Positions 51,701-64,000 of a stretch of DNA of 64,000 nucleotides are shown one piece after another. Source of the stretch: Chionis minor (lineage: Eukaryota; Chordata; Aves; Charadriiformes; Chionididae); the NCBI GenBank assembly GCA_013398295.1, contig VZSF01008955.1:541623-605622 (forward strand), written 5' to 3'. Under the pieces are notes generated by a model that was not told the DNA's origin, ran no database searches, and saw nothing but the letters and a program-made list of their open reading frames with translations. The position numbers and the translations under genes were made by a program. The number at the start of each line of letters is the position of its first letter. The first letter of the stretch is position 1.

Positions 51701-54700
51701 CTGCAGTTTTATGAAAGGCTATGTAAAGGCACTTGACATTTTGGGGCTTTTTTTAAGCCTAGGAACCTTTTTTCTGTTTTGGGTTTGGGGTGATTTTTTT
51801 ATTAGTGGTAGAAATGTATTTGAGAACCACTGGCGAGCTGATACTGGAAACTGTGAGGGATTTTCTTTTTTTTTTCTTTTAAACTCTAGTTTTTACTAGT
51901 AGGGAAATTCATGGATTTATAGAGCAAGTCCCTGGAGAAGTCTGTAAAATTGACAGAACCTGATTTCTTTCTGAAAAAAAGACCTGACAACTGAGCATTT
52001 AAAAAGAACAACTTTGTAGTCTGTAACTGTGAATCCTTTCTTGCTGTACAAAAGAAATTTTGTGCCTTGGGTTTAATCTCATGTCTGGCTGTTCTATTTC
52101 ACTGAAAACTTTTCTTACCAGTACCCATTATACTGAGTATGAAAATGAGATAAACCCTGATTAAACAAATTACTTAAGCCTACTTAAGCGTAAGAATTAA
52201 TGTGCTGAATCCCATTTGGGCTTCCATACATACAAACTTTATCAGGAGACACTTCTGTGTTCACAAAAATCCAAACTCAGTCCAAGGCTGAGTTTCTTAA
52301 AATCTGAAACTGATTGTTATGATTTTTCCACTATTAATAATTCATCATGAAGATGAACTAATGAATTGGAAGTCAATAAAATGAAATGGAAGTTAAGGAG
52401 AGTCTCTATTTGAGATATCAAAGGGAAATATGTAAGATTAGATATTCTCTTGCTTTAAGGCCTCTCAGAAAGGCAATTCAGCTAGGAAATGAGGAACTAA
52501 CTTTGTAGTTTATATTTTTCTGCCTGGAATGGCGTTAATCATTTGTATTACTGTAGAATGCAAATGCTCTGTTCACTTTCCAGAAGCAATAAGCAGTCCT
52601 GATCCATGAAATCTTACTATAATAAACAGAATTAAGAGCAATACTAATAATATAGAGAATACTTGTGTTACCCTGGAAAAAAGAGATAGCTTTTTTTAAA
52701 AAACATGTTATAAACGTCTCTCTGTGTAACCAGAATAGTCCACCAGGCATTTTGCTGAGTTTTTGAACATAAAGGATGTAAGTGTGAAGACATAGAGGTA
52801 AATTAATAAATTCATAGTATCGAGTAGACTATATTATTTTTAGAGATGCTATAATTTTATAGCATCCTAAGTTTTGATTCACATAATTTTATATGGTGAA
52901 AAAGAAGATAGAAAATAGAATCTTTAGGCAATGGTAAGTCCCATTTAATTCTACCTAATTTTGAATTTGGCAAAATTGAGTCGATAACTCTCAGACAGTG
53001 TTTTAGCCTACGTAATTGTCTTAAGTACTTATAACTCACTAGCTTCCTCCCTTATCAGCCTTTATATTTAGCAGATACTTAAGTTCTACATACACGTAAA
53101 GCTTTTTGCGTAAACTGTTGTAATCCATTTGTATGTGGACAGGTGCCTAAATTCTGCCTTATTCAGCTTGGTTTTATAGACTTACTGGTTTTGCATTGTG
53201 ATGAATAAATACTGACAGCAGAAAGTTCCTTCAGAAACCCATCTGGGTGCTTATGCTCCCTGTATCAATGAGAAAGTGTGGACATCTCTGAAGATGTTCA
53301 ATTGATTGCTCTTTTATGTTGAACAGGGAACCACTGGAAGGCAGCCAGCGTGAGACATGAAGTAGAGGGGTGTGTTTGACTACATGCCTAGCTTATGAAC
53401 TGAATTTGTGTGCAAATTGAACTCGAGGGCACTTACAGAGAGTACACAGCTGACAAAGCAGAAGGCTTTCTTTCACTCATTTCTGCCCACTTCCAAAGTG
53501 GACAGATTGAGTGTATCTTTTTTTTGTTTCTTCTGAATGTAATAATGTTCTATTGTAAAGCACATCAACAATTTTTGAGCTGCCTCTTAAGGATATCTAT
53601 CTTAACATCTTTCTCCTAAGGACAATTATTTCTCATCAGGGCTGTATGACCAAATAAGAACTACAGACGCTCCATAGTTTGAATTTTAAGTGGCTAGAAT
53701 CTCATGTTCAACCCAGAAAGATCCACTGCCAAGTGTTTCCTGTTGTCCGGCTCCAGGTGGTCACACATGACATGCAGGCTTTCCAAGTAGCAGATTTCTT
53801 TTTCTGACCAACTCTGTTTCCTGAAAGTGAAATTATGAAAGGATCTTGAGTTTGCAAATTACTTGAGTTTATGCTAGCTAAGCATTTACATTGCTATTTT
53901 GAAATTGAGTAATTCATTTGTTGAAATATAAGAAATTAGTTGAATCAAAACCTAGAGCAATAGAATCAGTAGGCAAAGAGTTCTGCTTACTTTTTACCAT
54001 TTTTTTTTGGTGTGAAACCCTGACATAGTAGTTTGTTCGCATATGAAGGAAGGTCACACAGCATTAATAGAAAATATCTGTAATAAAAGTATTACATACA
54101 GCTAGTGTGACTACAAATCTGGGGCAAGATTCCTGAATTCTGGCCAAATAGACATGTGACTGTGGTAGCTGTTCTGAAACTGTAATCTTACGGTGAATCT
54201 ATAAAAAGTTTTCTAAGGTCAAATTTCATTGAAAATGTGACATTGGTTCCCTTAGAATCCTTAATCACTTCATTTTATGCAATCTCCACATTCTTAATTT
54301 CCATTATGCAAAAACTAAGGCTGGGTGAAATAAATAAGTAGATTATCATACCATAGAAATCATTATAGTAACAATTAAAGCAGTAGAGCTTTGAGATAAA
54401 ACAGTGGGATCCCTTATTTAAAGAGCCATAAGGAGGAGCATATTTATTAGCTGAATGTTTCTCCTTAAGTGGTGAGTAGTGAATTAGGTAACTACGCTGA
54501 TGTATTGTCTTTATATTTCAGTCTTAGCTAATTGAGTTCAACATCGCAAAGTCAGTCCTCGTAAGATTGCAGAGTATGTAGGCAGTGTGAAAAGATAGCA
54601 CTAGATGATAGAACTTTTTGTATCCATAAAGCTAAATATCCATGTTATTAATGTTAGAGGGTTTTGGCACATTTTTGTCCAGGAAACAACAGAGTTCATA

Positions 54701-56820
54701 GGGTCCCATTCAGAACTATGGTTCAAAATAGGAAATTACTGGGTTCTTTAAGAAGATGGGAGATACGTGGAAAACTGTATTAACTTTTTCCTGCTACTGT
54801 TGTGCGTGTTTCTCCTGTTGTGATGGAATAATTTATTTTACAGTTTTTAAGTACTGATTCTAACTTACAGTATGAAATTACTTTCCCCCTGATTGTCTCT
54901 TGCTGTTCCATTCAGTTTTCATACTGCTGAAATACTATGCTCTAGACAAAGGTTATTTGGCCCTATTTAATTAGAAAGTACTAACTTTTTCAAAGTTTGC
55001 ATGCATCCTGGGACCTTTAAAGAATAATTTAAAAATGTTCTTCTGTTGATTTTGTATCTCATTTTCTCTTCAGTTGTGTACCACATAAAGGTATGAGTCA
55101 CAACAAAGTTGTTTATTTTTGATAATATGACTTCAATAACTTTAATATTTGGAAAAACATTTTCATGTTCTTTCTGTTTTACTGTGGGAGCATGTGTAGG
55201 AGGGGTTTCTTTTCAAAGATTCTTGGCTTACGCTGTCGCAATAATAACTTTTATTCCAAACATAATTAAGTTTTTATTTCTTTGGTATCAAACTGGAAAA
55301 ATTTTAAACATGGGAGATTCCCTTTCCTGAAATAGCAAATGTTTATTTGTAGCTTCTATTAAATCCATTGTGTATTTCATCAAGTAATCGGTTCCTAGCG
55401 TGTAAATTTGTGAAAGTAATTACATGACTTCAGACCAAGATGCATGGGCAGGTACAGAATATTTTCTAAAAATGCACAGATTATTCATAACATAATGGAT
55501 TAACACTCTTTGGTGGTAAACCTTTCTTTTCAAAGAAAATGTCTCATTTTAGTGATGTTATCTGCCCTCCAATCAAGTCAGTTTGCAGTTCTAGGGTTCT
55601 TTTCTGCTTTATGTTAATAGTGAAAATTACCATTCACACAGATGACATGTTTTGCTTCCAGATCTAGTTAGGTATATTCAGTTTGTCTCTCCCCTCCATA
55701 GCAACCCCTGTATTTTTCATTTACTGGCACAGTAATTGTTAGGAATGAAGCTAAAAACTATGAAAAAATTTCAGTCTGTCTGCTTAACAGAGAGTAGTGT
55801 GTTAATTTTTTTCTGCGTTTGTTGTCTAGTAAATACTGACTCCACTTCAGGGTTTCTCAGTATCTAACATTTTCTATGGTTTTGGCCCTCATAATATGAG
55901 GGATTATTTTTACTTCATGTTCCGTGCTTCTATTGGAAGCCTGAGATTGGTAAGTTTTAGCAGAGTAGAAGACAAAACATGTTTAAGAGCTAGACCAAGC
56001 CTACAGGTTTTTCAGCTGGAGAGAAGCATGAGTGGTTCACTACCTTGTGGTCCAAAGGCAGAACTATAAATTCTCATTCATTCTTTCTGTGCACATTTCC
56101 CACCTACTCTCAGGCACATTCAAAAAACATTAACCCAAAGTATAACATATTTCCTTTATTGGCTTAGGGGAAAGTGATTTAATGGGGACTTGAAAAATTT
56201 TTTTTGTGATACTCAAAATCAATGTCAGTTGTTAGTCACATGCTATTGGGATCCCTGTAAGTCAGATCTACATCTTTCTGTAAAACTGTTGTGATCCTTT
56301 TCTTATAAAGAAGAAAACACCCTTTTTTATTTAGTGAAGAGTTCTGATTATGTAACAAACTGATACTGTGTAAAATGCCCTTTCATGAAGTACACATGTA
56401 CGTATCAGTCTCTGGGAAAGTGGAAAGCAGTTTCTTTCTTCTGACCGCAGTAGGCAGCAGAAGAGCCATCTTCTTTTTGTTCTGTGTGGTTTGAACTTTG
56501 AAGCTGACACCCTTGAAAATGTGACACTCTTCTGAGCCTATTCAGTCACCTTCTGAGACAACTTCTGGTCCAAACTTCTCAATTTCCAATGGGTTATTTT
56601 ATCTCTTACTAGAGAAAGTGTTGTATGAAAATAAATATTTGTATGGCTCCTCCTTTGTATATGAAGTTCTGGCTATGAAATGATATCTGAATACTTTGAC
56701 AAGATTAATTAGTGTTTTTATTATTATACTTAGTAATGCATACTATTATATTCTTAATTTTTTCATCCTGATTTTTTTAATTTATCCAAATTTGCTCCAT
56801 GTATTGAGGTAACTGCTTTT

Positions 56821-56838
56821 GTGTGTGTGTGTGTGTGT
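56821..56838. repeat. GT microsatellite
   Basis: Nine consecutive gt units. It is a likely length-polymorphic marker and nothing more is evident. Confidence 0.92.
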
Positions 56839-58524
56839 TTAAAACCTAGGCATTAGAGCATAAGCAACTTGCAAAGAAGTATTGTTTCCATGGAGTTGAG
56901 ATTTCGGCTCATATTATCTTCTTAATATAATAGCCTTTATTTTAAATAGTCGTTTTCCTATAGCTTGATATTCAAACAGGTAATTTTTTTTGTTTAACAT
57001 TGTTCATGAAAACAGTGGAAAAAATTGAAGGATATTTGACCTGGAAATTACTTTCTAGTTTGTAATTGCATTTTGTTCAGCTAAACTAAGAATCATTTAT
57101 TAGACCAGTTATTGTATTATGCTATGTTGCCACACACAACCATTAGCATTTGCATAAACCAGATTATGTAGACTTGCAGTATATTCTTTGTCATAGTGAG
57201 TTACTTATTAGAGGAAGCATCTGCTCTTTTTCATGGCCTGAATGTTGTACGCATGGGAAAGCATGTAACATGACTACAACAATCTAACTTCATTTCAAAT
57301 TCTGAATATCTGCCAGATAGAATTATGAAAACTCTGCATAAAATGCAGTGATGTGTTTGTGCTGCTGAGGTTAACACTGCATTCATTATGCTCACAATTT
57401 ACCCATATTTTCAGACATTTATAGTGTAGGCTACATTTGTGATTTTTGTATGGTAAAGCTTTGTAGGAACCTTTAGCATTCAGGGACTGACATCTGTAAA
57501 GTTTTCATATGAAATTTTAGATTCTAAACAAGATACGTGAAAATATGCATTAGAAAAGGAGAGGAGAAACCTACATTTGGTGTGCTATGTAAATAATGCT
57601 TATTTTTCCTCAGACACAAAGTTTGAACTTTTTAGTTTTTGAAAAATTATGCATCACCTTTACATTTCTAACAATATAAATACACAGGACAACAAATCTA
57701 GCATGTTTTTTACAATGAACGTTTCTCTCACCTCTGTGGAAGGCTTACTGAAACTCACTCACAAAGGCTAAGGTGGTGGAGGGTAAGAATTAGTTTGAAT
57801 AACTGCACATGTATGATTCCTACAACAACAAACCCACTGTTTCAGATGCTTGGTGAGAGGGTAAAAGAGAATACCCTTTTAAAATCTATATTATAAATAC
57901 TTTGTGCAGACTGGAGTAGATCCTCCAGTGTCATTACCCTTAAATGAGATTATTGGGGATTTTCCAGATTCTGTAATATATCATGAAGTGAACCTTATTA
58001 TCTGTTCTCTGACAAATTACATATTCAAGTGTTTCTAGCTGTCATAATAATGAACATTTATCCTCGTTTGACTCATGAAAAATTATTCTAATTACACGAT
58101 ACTATAAAAATTACTTTAGTTAAATTATTAGTAATAGACAAAAGTGTTTTTACTAGCCATAAAATTATAGTAATGTTCCTGATTTCTTTCAATGGGGAGG
58201 CAGTCAAAAATTTCACCATCTAATTGTGATTTGGGATTATGATGACATAAGAAGGACTTTCAATTGTTTTTGCTCAGTACCTTCATGTGACAAACTCACA
58301 CAAAACCATTCAGGTTTGGGCATTCTCCCCACCACCTTGCTGCATGTCAAAAAACTATCCTAATTATTTTCAGTCACTGATCAAGGCTTCTTTCTTGCTT
58401 GAATTCTTGATTCCTCTCAGCAACCTTTGATTACTTATCATGAATATTTCAGTGTGAAGTGCCCCAGTCCAACGTTGTTATACATCAGTCTGTTTACAAA
58501 CATCAAGAAAGATGCAAACACATT

Positions 58525-58740
58525 CAGACTAGGTATAAGGAAGAAATTTTTTACAATGAGAGTGATAAAACACTGGAACACAGTGAGGTGGTAGATGCAC
58601 CATGATGGAAATATTCAAGGTCCGGTTGGTCGGGGCTCTGAGCAACCTGATCTAGTTGATGTCCCTCCTTATTGCATGGAGTTTGGACTAGATGATCTTT
58701 AAAGGTCCCTTCCAACCCAAACTGTTCTATAATTCTGTGA
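58525..58740 (+). mobile_element. CR1 LINE, short 3' end
   Basis: About 215 bases of a CR1 3' end in sense orientation. It shares aggaagaaattttttacaat, gagagtgataaaacactgga, gctctgagcaacctgat and ggactagatgatctttaaag with the 3' end of the 44735-46375 copy, so both belong to one subfamily. It ends with aattctgtga. Compared with the longer copy it has small internal deletions (the bases around the "caggttgcacagag" and "ccccatccctgg" segments are shortened). It is heavily truncated and inactive. Confidence 0.92.
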
Positions 58741-59882
58741 GATGAATGGGATAAACACAGTAGTCATTGCTCACTCTTGTGATAATCATTGGCTTTGGGT
58801 TGATGGAGCATTTAGGATCAATAACTCTCCAAAGATTTATTAATAGAAGTATCATAGTAGTCTCCTAAAGAACAACTAGGCAGGATTTATCCTCCTATGA
58901 TGGAAGAAGAGCTGCTTGAATTCTTCACGCTGGTCCTCTGGCATACAGAAAGCCAGGGGAGAAGATACAATACCCTGGTAGATCTCAAGGGGTATGTTAG
59001 AATTTAATAGCAGTTCTTCATTATCTATATAAATGAAAAAGAAATTTTCTAAAGACGGCAGATGTATTGCATTCTTCCTTTCTACATTTGTGATAACATT
59101 TCTCCTTTAAGTTTTATTATTCAGAAGAAAGGAAACCCTCGGTATCTTGGTTCCACTGCTTGTTCTTATATGTTTGTAGATAATAATTATAGCCATAAAT
59201 TTTTCTTTAAAAGTCTGAATTATCTGAAAATATAATTTAAGACCATTGAAACTGCCCCCTAATCATTCTCTTTCTAAACCAGTGCCCTTAACTTATATTT
59301 TTAAGTATAAATATGCATATGGGCATTTTTGCTCCCCATACTTTCTAAAAAAGTGCCTTAGGGCTAAAATAACTATTTATTCTAACCTTTGTGATTCTTC
59401 TTAGGTGTCTCACACAAATTGTGAGGACAGTTAGTGTTTAATTACAAGGAAGTCATGTATCAGAGGAGAGACTTAAGCAAATCCAAATCTAGTAAGTTTT
59501 CAAATAACAGGATATGGCGTGGCCTTCAGCTGTGAAGAGCCTAGACTCCAGGAGGTCAAGGGAACTGTCCATAAATTTATAGGATCACAGAATGCATACT
59601 GAGCCTCTATCATTTTATTCTTACGTAATACAAATACGAATTTGTATATACTGCTTATATCTCAGTCCTTGAGAATACATCGTTCAGATTGAGTTTTATA
59701 AGGAATGCAAGAGTATCTAGAAGGCAGAAACGAGTAGCTAGAAGCTTGGCAGAAACGTGGAAAAAAGGCCTAACTCAACATCATGTAGTTTCAGAAGATT
59801 TACTCATATTACGGAATATTGTTTTGCACTTTTATATAACCATTTGCAATTGCCATAAAGATATCTTAGAAGCAAATTCATT

Positions 59883-59913
59883 CCCCCCCCATCCCCCCCC
59901 TTCCCCCGCACCC
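59883..59913 (+). repeat. C-rich tract with quadruplex potential
   Basis: Four C-runs of 8, 8, 5 and 3 bases are separated by 2, 2 and 3 bases. The complementary strand therefore carries a textbook G-quadruplex motif (four G-runs of at least three, loops of at most seven), and this strand an i-motif type sequence. It lies deep in the last intron with no exon nearby. Confidence 0.85.
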
Positions 59914-62241
59914 ATACAATTTCTAGTCCTGTTTAGGTTTCAGATGACGTATGGTAGGTATTATGCCTTCAAGCATATGCTCAGATGAAACACGGCTGGC
60001 TGGAGGCCTCTAAGTAAGGTCCATGGTATGCCCCTGGCATGTGCTGTGCAACTTCAATCTCACATTGCTATTTCTTTGTACAAGGCAAAAATCTAATATA
60101 TATTTTGTCAGTACAGGCAACTGTTCTCTAATGCTTTCCCAGTGACTCACCCACTCTCAGTATTTTTCTCTCATTTCTATTGTGTATGTATTTTTATCCT
60201 TTCTACAAAAATACTTATTACTGGCAGCCTAGCACACTACTTTTATGAAGTTGTAATTTCAAATAAGAACTAAATCTGACTTGATAGTGGTGGTCAGTTA
60301 TATGTGTCATCCTCAACTTTTTGGAACAGTTTACAGAAATTTGAGATTGAATAATCTCTAAATTAAAAAAAATTAAACTCAGATTATTTTGATTTCAGGA
60401 CTAAAGATTATTCAATTATAATGGAAGAGTATTTCTTTAGAAGGTTTTATTATGCAGATGAAAATATCTAGGACATGTAGGGTTACTGCTCATTGCAGTG
60501 GGTGAGGTGAGACAACAGAACTGATATTGAGAAGAATGCTGAAGAACTTTTTATCTCAGAAAAAAGCCAAATCACATTGCTTGATGTCTGATACTTGAAG
60601 ATAATTTTATGTCATCGGCTGGCATATAACTTGAATTAGTTTAGACCTTAAAAATTTATAGAATATGCTCAGTGCCTGCAAAACGGAAAACACATTGCAG
60701 CAACCAGAAGACTTTGCATTGCTTTTCTCCATCAATGAGAAGTTTGTCTTTTTTTTGCTACATATGCACTTTTTAAATTAAGTCTTACTGTCTTCACTTA
60801 ATCAGTTGATAGCATCCCATACTTTTTAAAGTATTAATTCTTTTTTGACTCTAACTTATTTAAGTGCTGCTTGGCATGCTATTATCATATTTGCTTTATT
60901 AGGGAGAGGTGTAGGAAGAATTTACTTGTCAGTAATTTACATTCCAACCATTTTCTCAGTAGCCCCATCACTTTTATTTATTCTTCTCTGACATTTATGT
61001 TCTTGTGATGTTAATTACAGAATGTTGAATAACATTCAGAAAGTGAAATTGAATGTTAAGAGCAATTAGGAAAGGAGTAGAGTACAAAAGAGGGAACATC
61101 ATTATGTCAGTGTGAATACTTGGTGAGCCCTTATCTTGAATGCCATGTGATAATCTAATCCCAGTTGCATCACTGAAGACTGAGAGGGTGAGGGGTAGAT
61201 GAGAATTTCTCATTCCTTAAAGGAGAGGATGAGGGAAGTGTGATAGAGGTCTGCGAAATCGCAAGGAAAGGATAACTAAAGAACAAGCATTCGTTGCCTT
61301 CTAAAGTACAAGAATTAGGGATGTCAAATGGTGAGACAGAGAAAACAGAATGGTGTGCATGGAAACTGTAAAAAAGTGACATGTGCTCTAAAGGCAAATT
61401 GAGAAAATAATTTTAGAAAGTTTGATTGGCTGACATGCAAAACAAAGTCAACACCTTTTGATTATGAAGTGTGGGACCCTCAAAGGGTTGTAGGAGGAGA
61501 AATAATACTACATGCTTGTCCTGGTCTTGTGCTGGTCTAACTGTTCTCTAGGCCAGCACTGTTGGCTGCCTTTGTAGACAGAGAACTGGGTGACATAGAC
61601 ATAAATTCTGATCCGGTGTCTAGTCTTATGTTTCATATTCCAATTTTTAATCTTTTTTTCTGTAGCTGAATTCAGGAGCTGAGCAAGGTTTCACTTCGGT
61701 GTTTGGTGACAATTTTAAGGCTGCAGTGTTTCTTCCTGGGCAGATTTACGATTACTAGGGTTTTGGCATTCTGAATTACTCTTATAGAAACTTGCATTTA
61801 CAAGGATTACATTGAAATTTCCTGTTTTAGTCATTGCTTTGGTATATAAATTTTTGCCTCTGTCTTTTTACAGCAGACTTAAGTGGACAAGGTAGAAGTT
61901 CTTTTTTTTCAAGGTAGGAAGGAATCTGCTTGTCCTGCAGTTGCACTTCAGCTGCTTTGATGTCTCCACATTACACAGTGCAGTCTAGGGAGAAATATTT
62001 TCTATATGTATTGTGATAAAAAGGCAGGAGTATAATACAGACTTAACAGTGTTGCTGTTTCTAAATTACAGTAGTTTTAAAGTCTTATTTAATTTAAACC
62101 TAAGGTTTCAACTCATGCACATTTATGCCAGTAATAAAACCGTGTATTCATACCTCCTTGCTTTCGGTTGTACTCTTCCTAATATCTATGCTTCAGTTTA
62201 TGCAGGTGTTATCTGCAGGATTTTTTAAAAAATAGCACCTT

Positions 62242-62251
62242 CCCCCCCCCC
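62242..62251 (+). repeat. poly-C run
   Basis: Ten consecutive C, followed by GG. It is a single homopolymer and too isolated for a quadruplex motif on its own. Confidence 0.9.
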
Positions 62252-63152
62252 GGATGTGTTAATTTTCTATTAGCTTCATTTAAGGAATGAGATGGCTTAA
62301 GTTTAAACAGTTGTATTTGGAGCTGCAGTAAGCCCACTTACAAACTTTTCCAATTCCTTGTTATGTCTTTAGGGTACAACAGCTGAAAGTAGTTACTATT
62401 AGTTTATATTGGTAAGACTGCTAATACAGAGAACTTACACTCTGACTAGACATAAACAGGAAAGGGTAAAAGAGGCAGAGACACATCAAATTCCTCTTTT
62501 AGGCATGTTTTTTGAACACTGAAAACTAATCTTGTATTTTTTGCTAATACATACTAATTTTTTATTACTAATGCTTGTTTGTATTCTGTTTATTTTATTT
62601 GCTACACTTTTTCCCCCTGTTAACTGTTTCTACTATTAATGTTCAAGTTCTTTATTCAGTGGTGGCTTAACCTAGGATTTAAAATTTGATTCTACTGAAG
62701 TCATCAAGTAAAATTTTGAAGTGGAGCTCCTGTTGCTGCCATCTCAAGCCCATCCTTTGAGATGCCTTGAATTATTATCAGATTATGTACTCTCATAAAA
62801 ATCAGGAAAAAACTGCAAAAAGTTTAGTAATGTAATGATCCGCTAACAGTATAAATCATTTACCTAAAAAAGGGAGTGTTATCTACACTCATAGTTTACC
62901 TTAGGCAGTGTGAGTTGTTCTTGTTGAAGAAATTGTTATTCCACATCCTGTTCTGGTCATCACATTCTTCAATCATTTTCTGAGTAGTGCTATGATAATA
63001 TCTAACTGTCAGGGTGCTTTCTTGCCCTTTGCCTTTTATTATATCATATTTGATTTATGTGCAGTGCTTGACTTTCCCAGGCATCCAAATGCCCAATGTA
63101 AGAAGGATGTGGAAATATGTCTTTGCCCGTGCAATTGCTTTCTGCTGGGATT

Positions 63153-63169
63153 AAAAAAAAAAAAAAAAA
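63153..63169 (+). repeat. poly-A run
   Basis: Seventeen consecutive A about 700 bases upstream of the last visible exon. No recognisable retroposed sequence precedes it. Confidence 0.88.
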
Positions 63170-63884
63170 TCACAAATCAAGAAACTCTGGTGAAACTGTA
63201 TGGTATCTTCTTATTCATGTTCTAAAGAAGAGACAGTCTGCTTGATTGGACATTTTAGTGCACCAGCAAAACTTTTGACTAATTCTCTTTTTCCCTCACT
63301 CAACGTTTGCTAATGATGGGAATTCACTGTATGTATTGCTCTTAAGGGACCTTGTGCCATTATTGTCATTCACTCAAATATAGAGCAGTAATTCATCTTT
63401 ATTCACAACCTGGGATTCTGCCATCCAAATGTAAATGGCATATCTTTAGCTTTCTTATATATAGTATAAACATATTGTAAAACCATCCCCAAAGAGAAGG
63501 TAATTGTAGTAGTTAATGTAATTGTCACTTTCATGAGATATAATTAAAAAAATTGAATAAGAGACATCCCCTGAATTGGAACCTAGTAAAGCAAATAAGG
63601 CAAGACCCGTTACATTAGAGCTTTTGCTATATACAAAGTTTGATGAATACAGGCATTTCTGTAACTAAACAAGAATGATATTACTCAAAAAATTAAATAA
63701 CCTAGAAATATTATCTTCTAGCATGCAAGTAATTCTTCCAGTCTGTTACAATTGGGATTTCTTCTGGATGTGGTATTTAATTTGTTGAATTTTCAGCCCT
63801 GCTAGCCAGAGTTATTGAACCTCGTTCTTTTCCTCTGTCATCTGAAAAGTATCTCTCTTACCTACTTAAATTTTTCCATTTCAG

Positions 63885-64000
63885 GAATCTTATCCAAAGA
63901 AGAGAGGTTATGCATTGGAAGCAATACCCTCTGTACCTCTGGATGCAGTTCCTTCAGAAAATGACAGCAGTCTTTGTGATTCGATAGACACAGCGGTGAC
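63885..64000 (+). CDS. ANKS1B: ANKS1B exon, 5' part (cut by window end)
   Basis: The exon begins after atttttccatttcag at phase 0, directly continuing ...GFPMLAQ from the previous exon. The visible 116 bases encode ESYPKKRGYALEAIPSVPLD, then AVPSENDSSLCDSIDTAVT with one codon incomplete at the edge. This matches the ANKS1B segment I recall as ESYPKKRNYTMEI...PSENENFLCDLMDTAVT, and in mammals it leads into a large Ser/Pro-rich region ahead of the SAM domains. It is likely a disordered linker; the SYPKKR basic patch is conserved. No donor is seen, so the exon continues past the window. Confidence 0.93.

Larger units (their letters stand above)
39700..63884 (+). other. ANKS1B: intron of ANKS1B, 24.2 kb
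   Basis: The intron runs from gtatat to ccatttcag. It is the most repeat-laden part of the window, with CR1 at 44735-46375 and 58525-58740, a GC-rich anomalous block at about 46518-47830, a candidate conserved block at about 48320-48760, a GT microsatellite at 56821-56838, C-rich tracts at 59883-59913 and 62242-62251, and an A run at 63153-63169. An exon-like open segment sits at 41430-41587. Between these I see ordinary AT-rich intron and only chance open frames. Confidence 0.82.
1..64000 (+). other. ANKS1B: ANKS1B gene body, internal part only
   Basis: Six exons on the + strand join in one frame and read as the family-specific sequence of ANKS1B, a neuronal postsynaptic scaffold (AIDA-1) with N-terminal ankyrin repeats, two SAM domains and a C-terminal PTB domain. 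The window holds the end of the ankyrin block and the linker after it. All five complete introns are GT-AG, with lengths of about 2.2, 8.4, 3.1, 21.5 and 24.2 kb. The paralogue ANKS1A shares the LHEAALFGK ankyrin motif, but as I recall it lacks the later segments seen here (TGELSKLLDEIKLCQEKEYS, CGPSGLWEALTPCNGCRNLG), so ANKS1B is the better call. The 5' end, the SAM and PTB exons and any internal promoters for short isoforms are not in view. The assignment rests on remembered family sequence, not on a search. Confidence 0.93.

Noticed and set aside
1..64000. tRNA, rRNA, microRNA, CpG island or CRISPR-like arrays
   Set aside because: I looked for clover-leaf boxes, long hairpins, CpG clusters and regularly spaced repeats by eye and found none that I could support.

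Overview
This window is a piece of a vertebrate nuclear genome, almost certainly from a bird. It is AT-rich and intron-dominated, has no bacterial-style gene packing, and its recognisable interspersed repeats are CR1 LINE copies, the dominant avian retroposon. I see no SINE-rich or L1-rich background of the mammalian kind. I cannot name the species.

The only protein-coding gene I can support is an internal part of ANKS1B (AIDA-1/EB-1 family: ankyrin repeats, two SAM domains and a PTB domain), on the + strand. Six exons are visible: 3938-4013, 6241-6342, 14759-14869, 17921-18096, 39559-39699 and 63885-64000 (the last runs off the end). They splice in one continuous frame (phases 1, 1, 1, 0, 0), giving 240 codons plus 2 bases. 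They encode the last ankyrin repeat and its cap, then the low-complexity, acidic and Cys-containing linker that leads towards the SAM domains. The start codon, the earlier ankyrin repeats, and the SAM and PTB domains lie outside the window.

The rest is intron. Introns grow from about 2 kb to 8, 3, 21 and 24 kb. They carry four CR1 copies: about 1325-1925 on the - strand; 29201-29470, 44735-46375 and 58525-58740 on the + strand. The third is the longest and keeps a broken reverse transcriptase frame. Directly downstream of it, at about 46518-47830, lies a compositionally odd block whose second half is GC-rich and unlike the neighbouring intron. It is probably another transposable-element remnant, possibly LTR-derived, and is the least explained segment here. 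Smaller features include a C-rich tract able to form a quadruplex on the opposite strand, a 75-base polypyrimidine tract, simple repeats, two possible very old repeat fragments, and an exon-like open frame at 41430-41587.

I found no RNA gene, CRISPR array, CpG island, promoter or self-contained new system. Most open frames in the window are chance intronic frames. The findings are modest leads, not a claim of a new biological system.
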